From contig NZ_JAESWA010000023.1 in the NCBI RefSeq assembly GCF_016765615.1, positions 124,001-188,000 on the forward strand: a stretch of 64,000 nucleotides of DNA, in the 5' to 3' direction. Origin of the DNA: Clostridium paridis (GTDB lineage Bacteria; Bacillota; Clostridia; Clostridiales; Clostridiaceae). Below, in pieces: positions 1-8,837 of this stretch. Position 1 is the stretch's first letter; every line of letters begins with the position of its first letter. A model generated the notes under the pieces. It was not told the origin of the DNA and did no database searches. It was given only the letters and a program-made list of their open reading frames with translations. Position numbers and translations under genes: made by a program.

Positions 1-360
1 GGGCAAAAACAAAGAGTAGCTATTGCTAGAGCATTAATTATGAACCCGGATCTTCTATTAATGGATGAACCTTTTTCAGCATTAGATGCATTAACCAGAG
101 AAGAAGCTCAGAGCTTATTCATTGAAGTATGGGAAGAGTATAAACCTATTACGATATTTGTTACACATAATATTGATGAGGCTATAGCAATTGGTAATAA
201 GATACTAATTATGTCTGAAGGACCTGGTAAAGTTATTGAAATAATAAATAACCCGCTTTTTAATCAAAAGGATATAAGGGAGAAAGAGGAATACTTTAAA
301 TTATCTACTTATATAAGAAGCATCATAAAAAATGGGTGGAGGGTAAATAGTCATGAATAA
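1..360 (+). CDS. ABC transporter ATP-binding protein, nitrate/sulfonate/taurine-type family (5' truncated)
   Basis: The reading frame is open from the first base, so the gene starts outside the window. The visible part opens with [12 protein letters not shown], the end of the ABC signature, followed by the Walker B motif LLLMDEPFSALD and an H-loop (VTHNIDEA). This is the C-terminal third of a cytoplasmic ATPase that would energise import through the permease that follows. The last codons overlap the permease start by 8 bp, so the two are translationally coupled. The substrate cannot be read from this piece; family relatives carry sulfonates, nitrate or thiamine precursors. The binding protein is presumably upstream of the window. 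Confidence 0.85.
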   Translation, partial: GQKQRVAIARALIMNPDLLLMDEPFSALDALTREEAQSLFIEVWEEYKPITIFVTHNIDEAIAIGNKILIMSEGPGKVIEIINNPLFNQKDIREKEEYFKLSTYIRSIIKNGWRVNSHE

Positions 361-1084
361 GCTAATAACATTCATTAAAGGTTTTATAATGTTTAATATT
401 CTATGGTATGTTATGGCATTAATAATAAATATGCAAGTTTTGCCAAATCCATTAGAAGTATATAAAAATATAGGAAATTTATTTGACCAAGATTTCTTTA
501 AGCATATATTAATGAGCATGTATAGAGTTTTACTTGGACTTGGAGTTTCATTGCTAATAGGAATACCTATAGGGATACTTATGTCATATTCGGAAAAGTG
601 GAATAAGATATTAAATCCATTTGTGTATTTTTCGTATCCAATTCCTAAAACAGCGTTATTACCAGTTGTAATGCTTTTGCTTGGTTTAGGAGATTCATCT
701 AAAATAGTACTCATAGTTTTAATTGTTGTTTTTCAAGTAATTGTAACAGTTAGAGATTCTATAACAAAGATTTCCCAGGAAATTTATGTGCCACTAAGAA
801 GTTTAGGTGCATCTAAGTCTCAAATATTGATGCATGTTACACTACCAGCTATATTACCAGATTTATTTACAAATCTAAGGCTATCAGTAGGAACTGCACT
901 TTCAGTGTTATTCTTTTCGGAAGCATATGGGACTCATTATGGAATAGGTTATTATATACTTGATGCATGGACAAGGATTGACTATATATCAATGTATGCA
1001 GGAATAATGATAATAAGTTTAATTGGATGCCTATTATTTATTTTAATAGATGCTCTTCAAACTAAACTATGTAGATGGAATTAG
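353..1084 (+). CDS. ABC transporter permease (SsuC/TauC-like)
   Basis: A 243-residue hydrophobic protein with about six membrane segments. It has the EAA loop of binding-protein-dependent permeases (RSLGASKSQILMHVTLPAIL, roughly residues 150-170), which docks onto the ATPase. The length is usual for the SsuC/TauC/ThiX family. Its ATG lies inside the last codons of the ATPase gene, the classic arrangement for a partner subunit. A hairpin followed by nine T residues ends the unit shortly after the stop. The substrate is not evident from sequence. Confidence 0.85.
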   Translation: MNKLITFIKGFIMFNILWYVMALIINMQVLPNPLEVYKNIGNLFDQDFFKHILMSMYRVLLGLGVSLLIGIPIGILMSYSEKWNKILNPFVYFSYPIPKTALLPVVMLLLGLGDSSKIVLIVLIVVFQVIVTVRDSITKISQEIYVPLRSLGASKSQILMHVTLPAILPDLFTNLRLSVGTALSVLFFSEAYGTHYGIGYYILDAWTRIDYISMYAGIMIISLIGCLLFILIDALQTKLCRWN

Positions 1085-1147
1085 GGAAAATCTGGTGAAT
1101 AACTACTAAATAATAATTATTTTTAATAAAAATAGACAAAGAAAATT

Positions 1148-1184
1148 ACCTATAATATAATTAATTATATATAGGTTTTTTTTT
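1148..1184 (+). terminator. Rho-independent terminator after the ABC genes
   Basis: ACCTATA pairs with TATAGGT around a palindromic AT-rich centre, followed by nine T residues. The 3' arm overlaps the start of hairpin repeat copy 1. Confidence 0.7.
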
Positions 1185-1272
1185 AGAAACTTAACTTGTT
1201 CTTGTTTGAAAATGTAATATTATGGACATTTTCAAGCACGAATAAGTTGTTAGTTGAACTTAAAACCCTATA
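1170..1272 (+). repeat. Hairpin repeat family, copy 1
   Basis: An intergenic element of about 103 nt that recurs at 23492-23575 and 34555-34658. Its ends pair (TATAGG plus T-run against AAAACCCTATA). Inside are the conserved blocks GAAACTTAA, TTCTTGTTTGA and TTAGTTGAACTTAAAACCC. The central stem is TGTTTGAAAATGT against ACATTTTCAAGCA. It lies just upstream of the GGDEF-EAL gene and supplies an open frame that would falsely lengthen that protein if an earlier start were chosen. Confidence 0.8.
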
Positions 1273-1303
1273 TGATTTTATGAAAATTAGGGGTGATATT
1301 AAT

Positions 1304-4261
1304 TTGAGAAACGTAGTAAGGGGAAATAAAAAAAGAAGTTTTTTAAAGGTTTACATATGTATTTTCTTTGCGGTTTTTTTACTACTTAATTCCACTTATT
1401 TTCATAACAAAACATATGCAGCTGAAAGAGAATATAATGTCTTATTAATTAATTCCTATGATAGTACATTTACATGGACTAAAGAAGAAACTTCAGGAAT
1501 TTTTAAAACACTAAATAATTCAAACATGAATATTAAAACTAATGTTGAATATATGGATTGGAAAAACTATCCGTATGATGAGAATATAGAAAATATCAAA
1601 AATCAATTAAAATATAAATACTCAAATAAAAAAATAGATCTAATTATTACTACTGACGATGCAGCATTAGATTTTGCATTGAAGAACAGAGATGATATCA
1701 CTGGAAATGTTCCTATAGTATTTTGTGGAGTATACGGATATTCAGCAAATTTGATACTAAGGAACTATAATAATATAACTGGTGCTTTGGAGAGGATAGA
1801 TACTAAAGGAACATTAAGTGCTGCACTTAAGATTTATCCGGGAACAAAGAAGGTATATGTCATTCACGATGATACAGAAAGTGGTATTTCATCAGTAAGT
1901 GAAATAAATCAGTCAATTAAAGAGTTAAATAAAAATTTAGAGGTTATTTCTTTAGATAAAATAAGGATTGGTAGTCTAGAGGAAGATTTGCCTAAGAATA
2001 CTGATGATAGCATATTTATTATGACTACATTTTCTAGAGACGTTACTGGAAAAACCGTTCAGATTGAAGATATGACTAAAAAAATAAGCAATATATTAGA
2101 CAAGCCTCTTTTTCAAGTTTATGGTATGACAAAAGGTTATGGAACATTAGGTGGCAGTTTGCTTAATGGAGAAGACCATGGAAGTAGAGCTGCTTTAATG
2201 GTGCTGGATATTTTAAAAGGAAAGTCCATAAATGAAATACCCATTTATGATAAGGTAGACTCTAAAAATATTTTTGATTATAGTGTAATGCAAAAATATA
2301 AAATATCTGACGGACAACTACCAGAAAATAGCATAGTTATTAACAAACCTTTTTCATTTTATGAAAGTTATAGGGTTTTAGTGTGGACAGTATTAGCTAT
2401 AATTTTATTACTTCTAATGTTAATTACTTTTCTAATAATCAATATATTAAGCAGAAGGAAGGCTGAAAAGGAACTTATTCAAAGCAATCAAGAATTATCT
2501 GACTTATATGAAGAATTAGCAACTTCTGATGAAGAACTTAGAGCTCAATATATTGAATTGGAAGAAAATAAAGAAATTATTGAGAAAACCGAGGAAATGT
2601 ATAGACTTGTTTTTGAAACTAGTAATGATGGATTATGGGAAATTGATTTAAAGACAAATGAAAGGTTTTTTTCGGATAGATGGTATGAGATTTTTGGATT
2701 ACCAAAAGAAAAGGTAAAAGATATGGAAGATTGGTACAAATTAATACACCCAGAGGATTATGATAAGGCCAAGAAGTGTATTGAGGATATTACCAACGGC
2801 TCCTGCGAAGTATTTGCTAATGATTTTAGGATCATGGATAATGAAGGAAATTATAAATGGATTCACGGTCGTGGAAAAGGTGTTAAGGATGCAAATGGTA
2901 TTACATATAGAATTGCTGGATCACATTCTGATATTCATGACAAAAAAGTTCAAGAAGAACAGATTAGACGAATGGCTTATTATGATAGTTTGACAGGTTT
3001 AGTGAATAGAAGCAATTTTGAAATTCAAGTGGCTAATAAGATAAAAGATACAAAAAATAAAAGTGCATTAATATTTATGGATTTAGATAATTTTAAAAAT
3101 GTTAATGATTCATTTGGACACACCTTAGGAGACGAACTTATTATTCAGGTGGCAAATATCTTAAAAAACATTATCTATGAAAAAGGTGTAGTAGGAAGAC
3201 TTGGAGGAGACGAATTCTTAATTTTACTAACTAATATAAAAGAAAATAGTTATGTTGAGAATATATTGGAAGAGATAATAAATAGATTTAATAAAAAGAT
3301 ATTAATTAATGAAGTTGCTATTTCTACATCAGCCAGTTTTGGAATTGCATTATATCCAACAGATGGGGATAATTTTGAAGATTTGCTTAAGAATGCAGAT
3401 ACAGCAATGTATAAAGCTAAAGAGTACGGCAAAAGAAAATTTGTGTTTTTTGAACAGTGGATGAATGATGATATTACTGAGATGGTAGTTTTAGAGAATT
3501 TAATGAGACAGGCTTTGGTAAACAATGAGTTTACTTTGAATTTTCAACCCAAATTTTGTTTAAGTAGTGACAAAATTCAAGGGTTTGAAGCATTAATTAG
3601 GTGGAACAGTCCAAGTGAAGGTTTTATTTCACCTTTGAAGTTTATACCACTGGCTGAAAAAACAGGATTAATTGTTCCGATAGGTAAGTGGGTAATAGAG
3701 AAAGCTTGTGAGTTTTTGAAAACTATGCATTCTTTAGGTTATGATGAAATAGATGTTTCAATAAACGTATCTGTAATTCAGTTAGTACAAGAAGATTTTA
3801 TACCTATGTTTAAAGCAATAATATTAGAGAAGAACATTGATCCTAGAACTATACATATTGAAATAACCGAGTCCGTACTTATGGAATCTATAGATACAAA
3901 TATCTATAAAATTGAAGAACTGAAAAAAATGGGAGTAAAGATAGATTTAGACGACTTTGGTAAAGGTTATTCATCTTTAACTTACCTAAAGGATATGAAT
4001 TTTGATGTACTAAAAATTGATAAAGTTTTTATTGACGAAATAAGTGAGAATAAGAATTATCAAGATGGTGATTCAAGTATTGTGGGAACAATTATTAAAT
4101 TAGCACATCAAATGGGACTTAAGGTTGTAGCAGAAGGGGTAGAAGTAAAAGAACAATATGATTATTTAACTCAAAATAAATGCGATTATATTCAAGGCTA
4201 TTATATTTCTAAACCAATTGAAATTTGTAAAATTCAAGAGTTAATGGATAGGTATAAATAA
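1304..4261 (+). CDS. Membrane GGDEF-EAL protein with ABC-type substrate-binding sensor domain and PAS domain
   Basis: Predicted to make and/or degrade cyclic di-GMP in response to an extracellular ligand. Order of parts (about 985 residues from the TTG): N-terminal membrane/signal segment (about 13-39), extracytoplasmic domain resembling ABC substrate-binding proteins (about 44-345, NVLLINSYDSTFTWT), transmembrane helix (about 357-382), coiled coil, PAS (about 430-550), GGDEF (about 555-715, RLGGDEF at 634) and EAL (about 735-985, EALIRW at 762, DDFGKGYSSL, AEGVE). GGDEF and EAL motifs both look intact. The RxxD inhibitory site before GGDEF is absent (IYEKGVVGRLGG). I prefer the TTG at 1304 because GGGG lies 10 nt upstream and the longer frame runs through a repeat element. 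Stands alone; terminator at 4267. Confidence 0.88.
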   Translation: MRNVVRGNKKRSFLKVYICIFFAVFLLLNSTYFHNKTYAAEREYNVLLINSYDSTFTWTKEETSGIFKTLNNSNMNIKTNVEYMDWKNYPYDENIENIKNQLKYKYSNKKIDLIITTDDAALDFALKNRDDITGNVPIVFCGVYGYSANLILRNYNNITGALERIDTKGTLSAALKIYPGTKKVYVIHDDTESGISSVSEINQSIKELNKNLEVISLDKIRIGSLEEDLPKNTDDSIFIMTTFSRDVTGKTVQIEDMTKKISNILDKPLFQVYGMTKGYGTLGGSLLNGEDHGSRAALMVLDILKGKSINEIPIYDKVDSKNIFDYSVMQKYKISDGQLPENSIVINKPFSFYESYRVLVWTVLAIILLLLMLITFLIINILSRRKAEKELIQSNQELSDLYEELATSDEELRAQYIELEENKEIIEKTEEMYRLVFETSNDGLWEIDLKTNERFFSDRWYEIFGLPKEKVKDMEDWYKLIHPEDYDKAKKCIEDITNGSCEVFANDFRIMDNEGNYKWIHGRGKGVKDANGITYRIAGSHSDIHDKKVQEEQIRRMAYYDSLTGLVNRSNFEIQVANKIKDTKNKSALIFMDLDNFKNVNDSFGHTLGDELIIQVANILKNIIYEKGVVGRLGGDEFLILLTNIKENSYVENILEEIINRFNKKILINEVAISTSASFGIALYPTDGDNFEDLLKNADTAMYKAKEYGKRKFVFFEQWMNDDITEMVVLENLMRQALVNNEFTLNFQPKFCLSSDKIQGFEALIRWNSPSEGFISPLKFIPLAEKTGLIVPIGKWVIEKACEFLKTMHSLGYDEIDVSINVSVIQLVQEDFIPMFKAIILEKNIDPRTIHIEITESVLMESIDTNIYKIEELKKMGVKIDLDDFGKGYSSLTYLKDMNFDVLKIDKVFIDEISENKNYQDGDSSIVGTIIKLAHQMGLKVVAEGVEVKEQYDYLTQNKCDYIQGYYISKPIEICKIQELMDRYK

Positions 4262-4266
4262 GAAAT

Positions 4267-4312
4267 AAAGATGGTTAACAAGTATTAGTATAGTTGTTAA
4301 CCATCTTTTTTA
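4267..4312. terminator. Bidirectional terminator between convergent genes
   Basis: A perfect 15-bp stem (4267-4281 with 4294-4308, core GATGGTTAAC) with a 12-nt loop. A T-run follows on the plus side and U-rich sequence on the minus side. It separates the GGDEF-EAL gene from the convergent aspartate decarboxylase. Confidence 0.85.
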
Positions 4313-4313
4313 T

Positions 4314-5951
4314 TTAATTATTATCTATATCTAAATTCCAGTTTGAAGCAAATTCGTCAAGAATATCGTGAAGTACCTTCCCAATTTTAGAATAAGACTC
4401 ATCGCTTAGATTAGCTAAAGAAATACGTATTGACCATTCTGGCCCTTGGAAACCACTTCCGCTTAATAAAACTATTGAGGACTCTTCTGCAAGTCTAAAG
4501 AGTATATCAACTGGTTTGTGATTCTTTTCTAGATAATTAGCAAATTCTTTTCCATAATTATATGAAGCCCACTCAAGTAAATCAAATTCAGTATAATATG
4601 CCGCATCATATGGGTCTTCCCTAAGATCTAATCCAAGACTTTTAAACAGAAGTTTTTGCCTTTTTCTACAAATATTTTTAGTTAAGTTTTTATATCTGTT
4701 TTCTTTATCATTTAATGCAGAAATACAAAAAAAAGCCATTTGAACTTGTTGAGGAGTAGAAAGGCCAGCTGTATGATTAAGTGCTACCTGTCTGCTATCA
4801 GCAACAATTCTATCTATAAAGGGGATATCAGAAGGATTTGTAGAAAGTGCACTATATCTTATATTTAATTCCTTCTTAATTTCCTCGGGCAAGTTTTTTA
4901 TTAATTGATCAAATACATTATCTTCATGAAGAGCAATTGTTCCTAAGCGCCAACCTGTAACTCCAAAGTATTTAGAAAATGAATAAACACCTATCGTATT
5001 GTAAGGAAGATCAGCCATTAAGGAACGAAAATTATCTACGAAAGTTCCATAAACATCATCAGAAATTATCATTAAGTTAGGATTATCTCGTGTTACTATT
5101 TCTTTAATATAATTAACTGATTCAGGATTAATAGCTACGGATGGTGGATTACTTGGATTGACTACAAATAAAGCTTTAATTGATTTATTCGAAAGTTTAT
5201 TTAGTTCTGATTTAGGGTATTGCCATGTATGTGTACCATCTCTTGTGGTTGCAGTGGCGTTTATGTATTCTATTTTAAAATCATACCTAGGGAGGAGAGG
5301 AATTTCTAAATAAGGAGTAAATATAGGGACCATTAGTGCTATAGTATCACCTCTAGATAATAATTCATTTGCAATCAATGAGTCAAAGATATAACACATT
5401 GCTGCAGTTGCCCCTTCAACTCCAAAAATTTTAAATGTACCAGCAGGTGGTTTATTGTAACACATTTCCTGAACGAGATATTCATGTATGATTTTTTCAA
5501 TATGAGTGAGCATTCTATCTGGACTAGGATAATTGTCTCCAATTATACCATCAGTAAGCTCGAAAACCCAATCATCCTCAGAAAAACCTTCACGTTTCAC
5601 GCCATAATCTATTATATTTTCTAAAAGTTTAATTCCAGGTAAATTATTATTTTCGTTAATATATTTTCTTAAACGCTCACCTATACCTTTCTTTTGTGGC
5701 ATTCCAGCTAAATCGTTATCTTGCCAAGTTCTTTTACATTCTTCAATAGCAAAATTACCAAAGGTAAAAAATGCTTCTCTAGGAGTAGAGGATATCCAAT
5801 TTGGATTCCCTCTGCCAGCATCTAATAAAGTATGAGCAATTTTTTTCTTTGGTCCATTAGCAAGTGCAATTAATTTATCTTTAAATTCAAATGGACTGAC
5901 TTTCCCATAGATTTTTTCAATTTCTTTTCTTTGAATATTAACTGTTTCCAT
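4314..5951 (-). CDS. aspD: Aspartate 4-decarboxylase (bifunctional aspartate aminotransferase / beta-decarboxylase)
   Basis: PLP enzyme of the class I/II aminotransferase fold that converts L-aspartate to L-alanine and CO2 in the cytoplasm. The 545-residue length, well above an ordinary aminotransferase, fits AspD. The PLP lysine lies in YSFSKYFGVTGWR, and the substrate-binding region (VVNPSNPPS, SDDVYGTF) is intact. The ATG at 5951 is preferred because GGAGG sits 8 nt upstream; an in-frame TTG at 5966 precedes and abuts that site and is unlikely to be used. Family members often work with an AspT aspartate:alanine antiporter to generate proton motive force, but no aspT is adjacent here. Single-gene unit, convergent with the GGDEF-EAL gene. 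Confidence 0.88.
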   Translation of the reverse strand: METVNIQRKEIEKIYGKVSPFEFKDKLIALANGPKKKIAHTLLDAGRGNPNWISSTPREAFFTFGNFAIEECKRTWQDNDLAGMPQKKGIGERLRKYINENNNLPGIKLLENIIDYGVKREGFSEDDWVFELTDGIIGDNYPSPDRMLTHIEKIIHEYLVQEMCYNKPPAGTFKIFGVEGATAAMCYIFDSLIANELLSRGDTIALMVPIFTPYLEIPLLPRYDFKIEYINATATTRDGTHTWQYPKSELNKLSNKSIKALFVVNPSNPPSVAINPESVNYIKEIVTRDNPNLMIISDDVYGTFVDNFRSLMADLPYNTIGVYSFSKYFGVTGWRLGTIALHEDNVFDQLIKNLPEEIKKELNIRYSALSTNPSDIPFIDRIVADSRQVALNHTAGLSTPQQVQMAFFCISALNDKENRYKNLTKNICRKRQKLLFKSLGLDLREDPYDAAYYTEFDLLEWASYNYGKEFANYLEKNHKPVDILFRLAEESSIVLLSGSGFQGPEWSIRISLANLSDESYSKIGKVLHDILDEFASNWNLDIDNN

Positions 5952-6016
5952 AATATAATCCTCCAAGTGCGAAAAAATATATGTTTATTATCTGCTATTT
6001 TAAATTAAAAATTCTT

Positions 6017-6060
6017 AGGGACGGTTAACATTTTTTTGAATAAAAATGTTAACCGTCCCT
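6017..6060. repeat. REP-like perfect inverted repeat with GGGACGGTT ends
   Basis: A 19-bp perfect inverted repeat (6017-6035 and 6042-6060, ends AGGGACGGTTAAC) with a 6-nt loop TTGAAT. It lies in the divergent gap between aspD and the phosphoesterase gene. No T-run follows on either strand, so it is not a standard terminator. GGGACGGTT-ended palindromes are familiar to me as dispersed REP-type repeats in Firmicutes; that family assignment is from memory. Confidence 0.7.
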
Positions 6061-6174
6061 AAATAATCTTTAACATTTGAACAATAGAAGATTAACATCT
6101 CTTGGATACTATTAAGATAGTTAAAGTATTTTTTATATTAAAAAGATTAAATAATAGTTAAGGAAGTGCAAGGT

Positions 6175-7428
6175 ATGGATTTGGTTTTTGCAGTTATAAG
6201 TGATACGCATATAAAAAGTTTAAATTCTAGAGAACATGAAAAACTTAAGGATGCGCTAATATTTATTAACTCTAGGGAGACAAATATTGATGCCTTAGTT
6301 GTTGCAGGAGATATTACTAATATGGGAACTAAGAGAGCCTACAAGGATTTTAAAAGTATTTTAGATACTTATATAAATAAAACCGTAGAGAAAATCTTGG
6401 TAATGGGAAATCATGATTATTTAGGGCTGACAAATATAAAAGGAGCACAAAAAAGATTTTATGAGAATACAGGTGAAAAAATTCATAGTCATAAAATTAT
6501 TAAAGGATATCATTTTATTTCTATAAGTACTGAAGGAAGAAGAATTAGTGGCGTTTTTGGCGACTCACTTAAGAAGTGGCTTTCAGAACAATTGAAGCTT
6601 GCACATGAAAGTGACCCTAAAAAACCAATTTTTTTAACCGTTCATCAGAGTATTAAGGGTACGGTGTATGGCAGTTCAAATTGGGGGAATAGAGATTTAT
6701 ATAAAATTATTGAGGGGTATCCCCAAGTAATTATTTTTTCTGGACATTCACATCATCCAGTTAACGATGAAAGAGCAATTCATCAGCAGGATTTTACTTC
6801 AGTTTCAGTAGGGTCAACAAGTTATGTTCAATTAGAAGGGGAGAAGCTCCTAGAAGGAATACCAAGTTTAGCTGAGGAATTTTCTCAAGGATTAATGGTT
6901 AATGTTGAAAATAACCAGGTTAGATTTTCAATTCTAGATTTCTCCACTAAGTGTATGTCTAAAGACAAGTGGATAATAGAAGAACCAAGTGAGAGGAGTA
7001 AGTTTAAATATACTGAAAAAAGAAAGGAAAATAGAAGAAAGCCGTACTTTAGTAGTACTAGTGAGATTGAAATTAGAAATATTGGATGTAATTGGATTGA
7101 TATTAAATTCACTCAGGCCAGACACGAAGATTTTGTACATTCATATATTATTAAAGTAATAGATGTTGAGAAAGAAGTTCTAGTTAAGGAAACTAGAGTC
7201 TTTTCTGATTATTATCTTGCCACTCGAAATTTATATGTTGAATTTAGACAAAAGCAGTTGAGACCAAATAGAAAGTATATGATAATAGTAAAAGCAATTG
7301 AATCCTTTGGAAATGAAAGTGAAGATTTTCTCTCACTCTTATTTGTAACAAGAGATATACCAATAAAAAAGATATTACAGAGGAGTAAACCTATTTGGGT
7401 AAATAGCGCATCTGAATTGAATTATTAG
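6175..7428 (+). CDS. Calcineurin-like metallophosphoesterase
   Basis: The N-terminal 230 residues carry the dinuclear-metal phosphoesterase motifs in order: DTH (ISDTHI), GD (VVAGDIT), GNHD (MGNHDY), a histidine in TVHQS, and GHSHH. It should hydrolyse a phosphoester; the substrate is unknown. About 130 further residues form a beta-rich tail (CNWIDIKFTQ to AIESFGNESED) that resembles a fibronectin III fold, an inference from pattern only. There is no signal peptide, so it is probably cytoplasmic. I chose the ATG at 6175 because AAGGAAG lies 8 nt upstream; a GTG at 6166 is also in frame. Divergent from aspD, with no operon partner. Confidence 0.82.
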   Translation: MDLVFAVISDTHIKSLNSREHEKLKDALIFINSRETNIDALVVAGDITNMGTKRAYKDFKSILDTYINKTVEKILVMGNHDYLGLTNIKGAQKRFYENTGEKIHSHKIIKGYHFISISTEGRRISGVFGDSLKKWLSEQLKLAHESDPKKPIFLTVHQSIKGTVYGSSNWGNRDLYKIIEGYPQVIIFSGHSHHPVNDERAIHQQDFTSVSVGSTSYVQLEGEKLLEGIPSLAEEFSQGLMVNVENNQVRFSILDFSTKCMSKDKWIIEEPSERSKFKYTEKRKENRRKPYFSSTSEIEIRNIGCNWIDIKFTQARHEDFVHSYIIKVIDVEKEVLVKETRVFSDYYLATRNLYVEFRQKQLRPNRKYMIIVKAIESFGNESEDFLSLLFVTRDIPIKKILQRSKPIWVNSASELNY

Positions 7429-7443
7429 AAAAAATGTAATATA

Positions 7444-7473
7444 TTGAAAAGTATTCTTTTTATAAGGTATAAT
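7444..7473 (+). promoter_or_regulatory. Sigma-A-type promoter for the DUF975 gene
   Basis: TTGAAA (7444-7449), 18-nt spacer, TATAAT (7468-7473). The leader to the TTG start is about 55 nt. Confidence 0.6.
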
Positions 7474-7536
7474 GAGTTGGTAATTATAATAATATTAATA
7501 TTACATTAATGATAACTTATTAAGGAGGACAATTAC

Positions 7537-8397
7537 TTGGAGAATAGTAAAAAGATAAGTATCAGATACTTAAAAAAGAATGCACTAAAATCATTAAAAG
7601 GCAAATGGGGCCTAGCTATAGGTGCAACTGTCTTAGGCGGAATCATAATGTCATTACCTTCATTTATTGTTTCAGCATTTACAACTAATTCATTATTGAA
7701 AATGGCAAATGAGTTTGAGCAAAGAGGATATAATTATAACTACAATTATAATTACGATTTTAATTATGATTTTAGTAGAATGTTTCAAGTTCAGGCATCA
7801 AATACAGGGTTAATAATGATATTATCACTTCTAGTTGCAGGTGCAATTAGATTTGGGTTAATTAGATTTAATATTAATTTAATTAGAGATACAAAGCCTA
7901 GAGTTGAAGATATATTCAGTGGGTTCAAAAAGTATTTAAAAACTTTTTTGATTAACCTACTCCTATATATATTTAGATTTTTATGGGGATTATTATTGGC
8001 ACTTCCAATAATTGTATTTGTAATTATATTTGTAATTAGTGTTATTAAAAATGATGATGTTTCAGTTGCAGCTGTAGTATTACTTTATTTAGGAATATTG
8101 GCTTCGGTTATAGTATTACAGATATTTTTATCAAGATATGCAATGGCATTTTATATTTTTAATGATAATGATGAAATTGATGTAATGGATTCATTGAATA
8201 TGAGCATTGAACTTATGGTAGGGAAGAAGATAAAGTTCTTTCTAATGCAGCTTAGCTTTATAGGTTGGGGGATACTTGCAGTACTGTCATGTGGTATAGG
8301 TTTCCTTTGGTTGATACCATATATGAAAGCCACTGAAGCTTGTTTCTATCAAGAAATAACTGGCTATCAAGAAAATGTAGAAGTAATAGAGCTTTAA
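7537..8397 (+). CDS. DUF975 family integral membrane protein
   Basis: A 286-residue membrane protein with five to six hydrophobic segments. It opens with a polar basic stretch (LKKNALKSLKGKWGLAIG) typical of the DUF975 family, whose function is unknown. Residues about 65-80 are a low-complexity Asn-Tyr run (NYNYNYNYDFNYDF) predicted to lie in the first loop outside a helix. It starts at TTG, with AAGGAGGA eight to nine bases upstream. It is a single-gene unit with its own promoter, and a hairpin with a T-run follows. Confidence 0.75.
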   Translation: MENSKKISIRYLKKNALKSLKGKWGLAIGATVLGGIIMSLPSFIVSAFTTNSLLKMANEFEQRGYNYNYNYNYDFNYDFSRMFQVQASNTGLIMILSLLVAGAIRFGLIRFNINLIRDTKPRVEDIFSGFKKYLKTFLINLLLYIFRFLWGLLLALPIIVFVIIFVISVIKNDDVSVAAVVLLYLGILASVIVLQIFLSRYAMAFYIFNDNDEIDVMDSLNMSIELMVGKKIKFFLMQLSFIGWGILAVLSCGIGFLWLIPYMKATEACFYQEITGYQENVEVIEL

Positions 8398-8412
8398 AAT
8401 TAATTAATAACA

Positions 8413-8463
8413 ATAAAAGCTATGGAAAGTATCATATTGGTACATTTCTATGGCTTTTTTATT
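8413..8463 (+). terminator. Rho-independent terminator after the DUF975 gene
   Basis: AAAGCTATGGAAA pairs with TTTCTATGGCTTT (with G-U pairs), followed by six T residues. Confidence 0.7.
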
Positions 8464-8724
8464 TATAAATAAATTTATAAAAATTTAGCGGATTCTAAAA
8501 AGTCATTTAGATGGCTTATTTTTTCATGGATATAAATAAAATAATGAATTTTTGATATCACATTTATGCAATAATTATTTTAAAACCTTCATATTTCGAT
8601 AATTACAAATAATTACAAATGGCTAGTTTTATTAATTTCTTAAGCTACAAATATCTTCCTGAAGATAGTAATATAGTCAAATATAAAGATAAATGAAAAT
8701 TATGAATTTGTTAATATTTATTGT
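8464..8724. other. Gene-free AT-rich intergenic stretch
   Basis: No credible coding region. It holds a second weak terminator-like hairpin (AAGTCAT / ATGGCTT at 8500-8517 followed by ATTTTTT), a short direct repeat AATTACAAAT at about 8601-8620, and a small hairpin ATCTTC-CT-GAAGAT near 8651. Nothing matches a riboswitch I recognise. Confidence 0.5.
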
Positions 8725-8753
8725 TTGACTATTTGGGGTTTATTAAGTATAAT
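8725..8753 (+). promoter_or_regulatory. Sigma-A-type promoter for the first amino-acid ABC operon
   Basis: TTGACT (8725-8730), 17-nt spacer, consensus TATAAT (8748-8753). The leader is about 78 nt before the lipoprotein ATG. Confidence 0.75.
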
Positions 8754-8837
8754 TTTATATTATGCAATAAGTAATATCACTTCTTTCAAAATTTGATATT
8801 ATGGATGACAATAAAAAGTATCTTAGGGGGTAAGAAA

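Noticed and set aside
1196-1303. Longer N-terminus for the GGDEF-EAL protein
   Set aside because: The extra codons come from hairpin repeat copy 1 and lack a ribosome-binding site; the TTG at 1304 has one.
1085-1303. c-di-GMP riboswitch before the GGDEF-EAL gene
   Set aside because: None of the conserved GEMM core sequences is present; the structure there is the repeat element and a terminator.
4314-5966. TTG at 5966 as aspD start
   Set aside because: It abuts and overlaps the GGAGG that serves the ATG at 5951.
8601-8620. AATTACAAAT direct repeat as CRISPR or iteron
   Set aside because: Only two adjacent copies of ten AT-rich bases; no spacers, no cas or rep gene. No CRISPR array was seen anywhere in the window.
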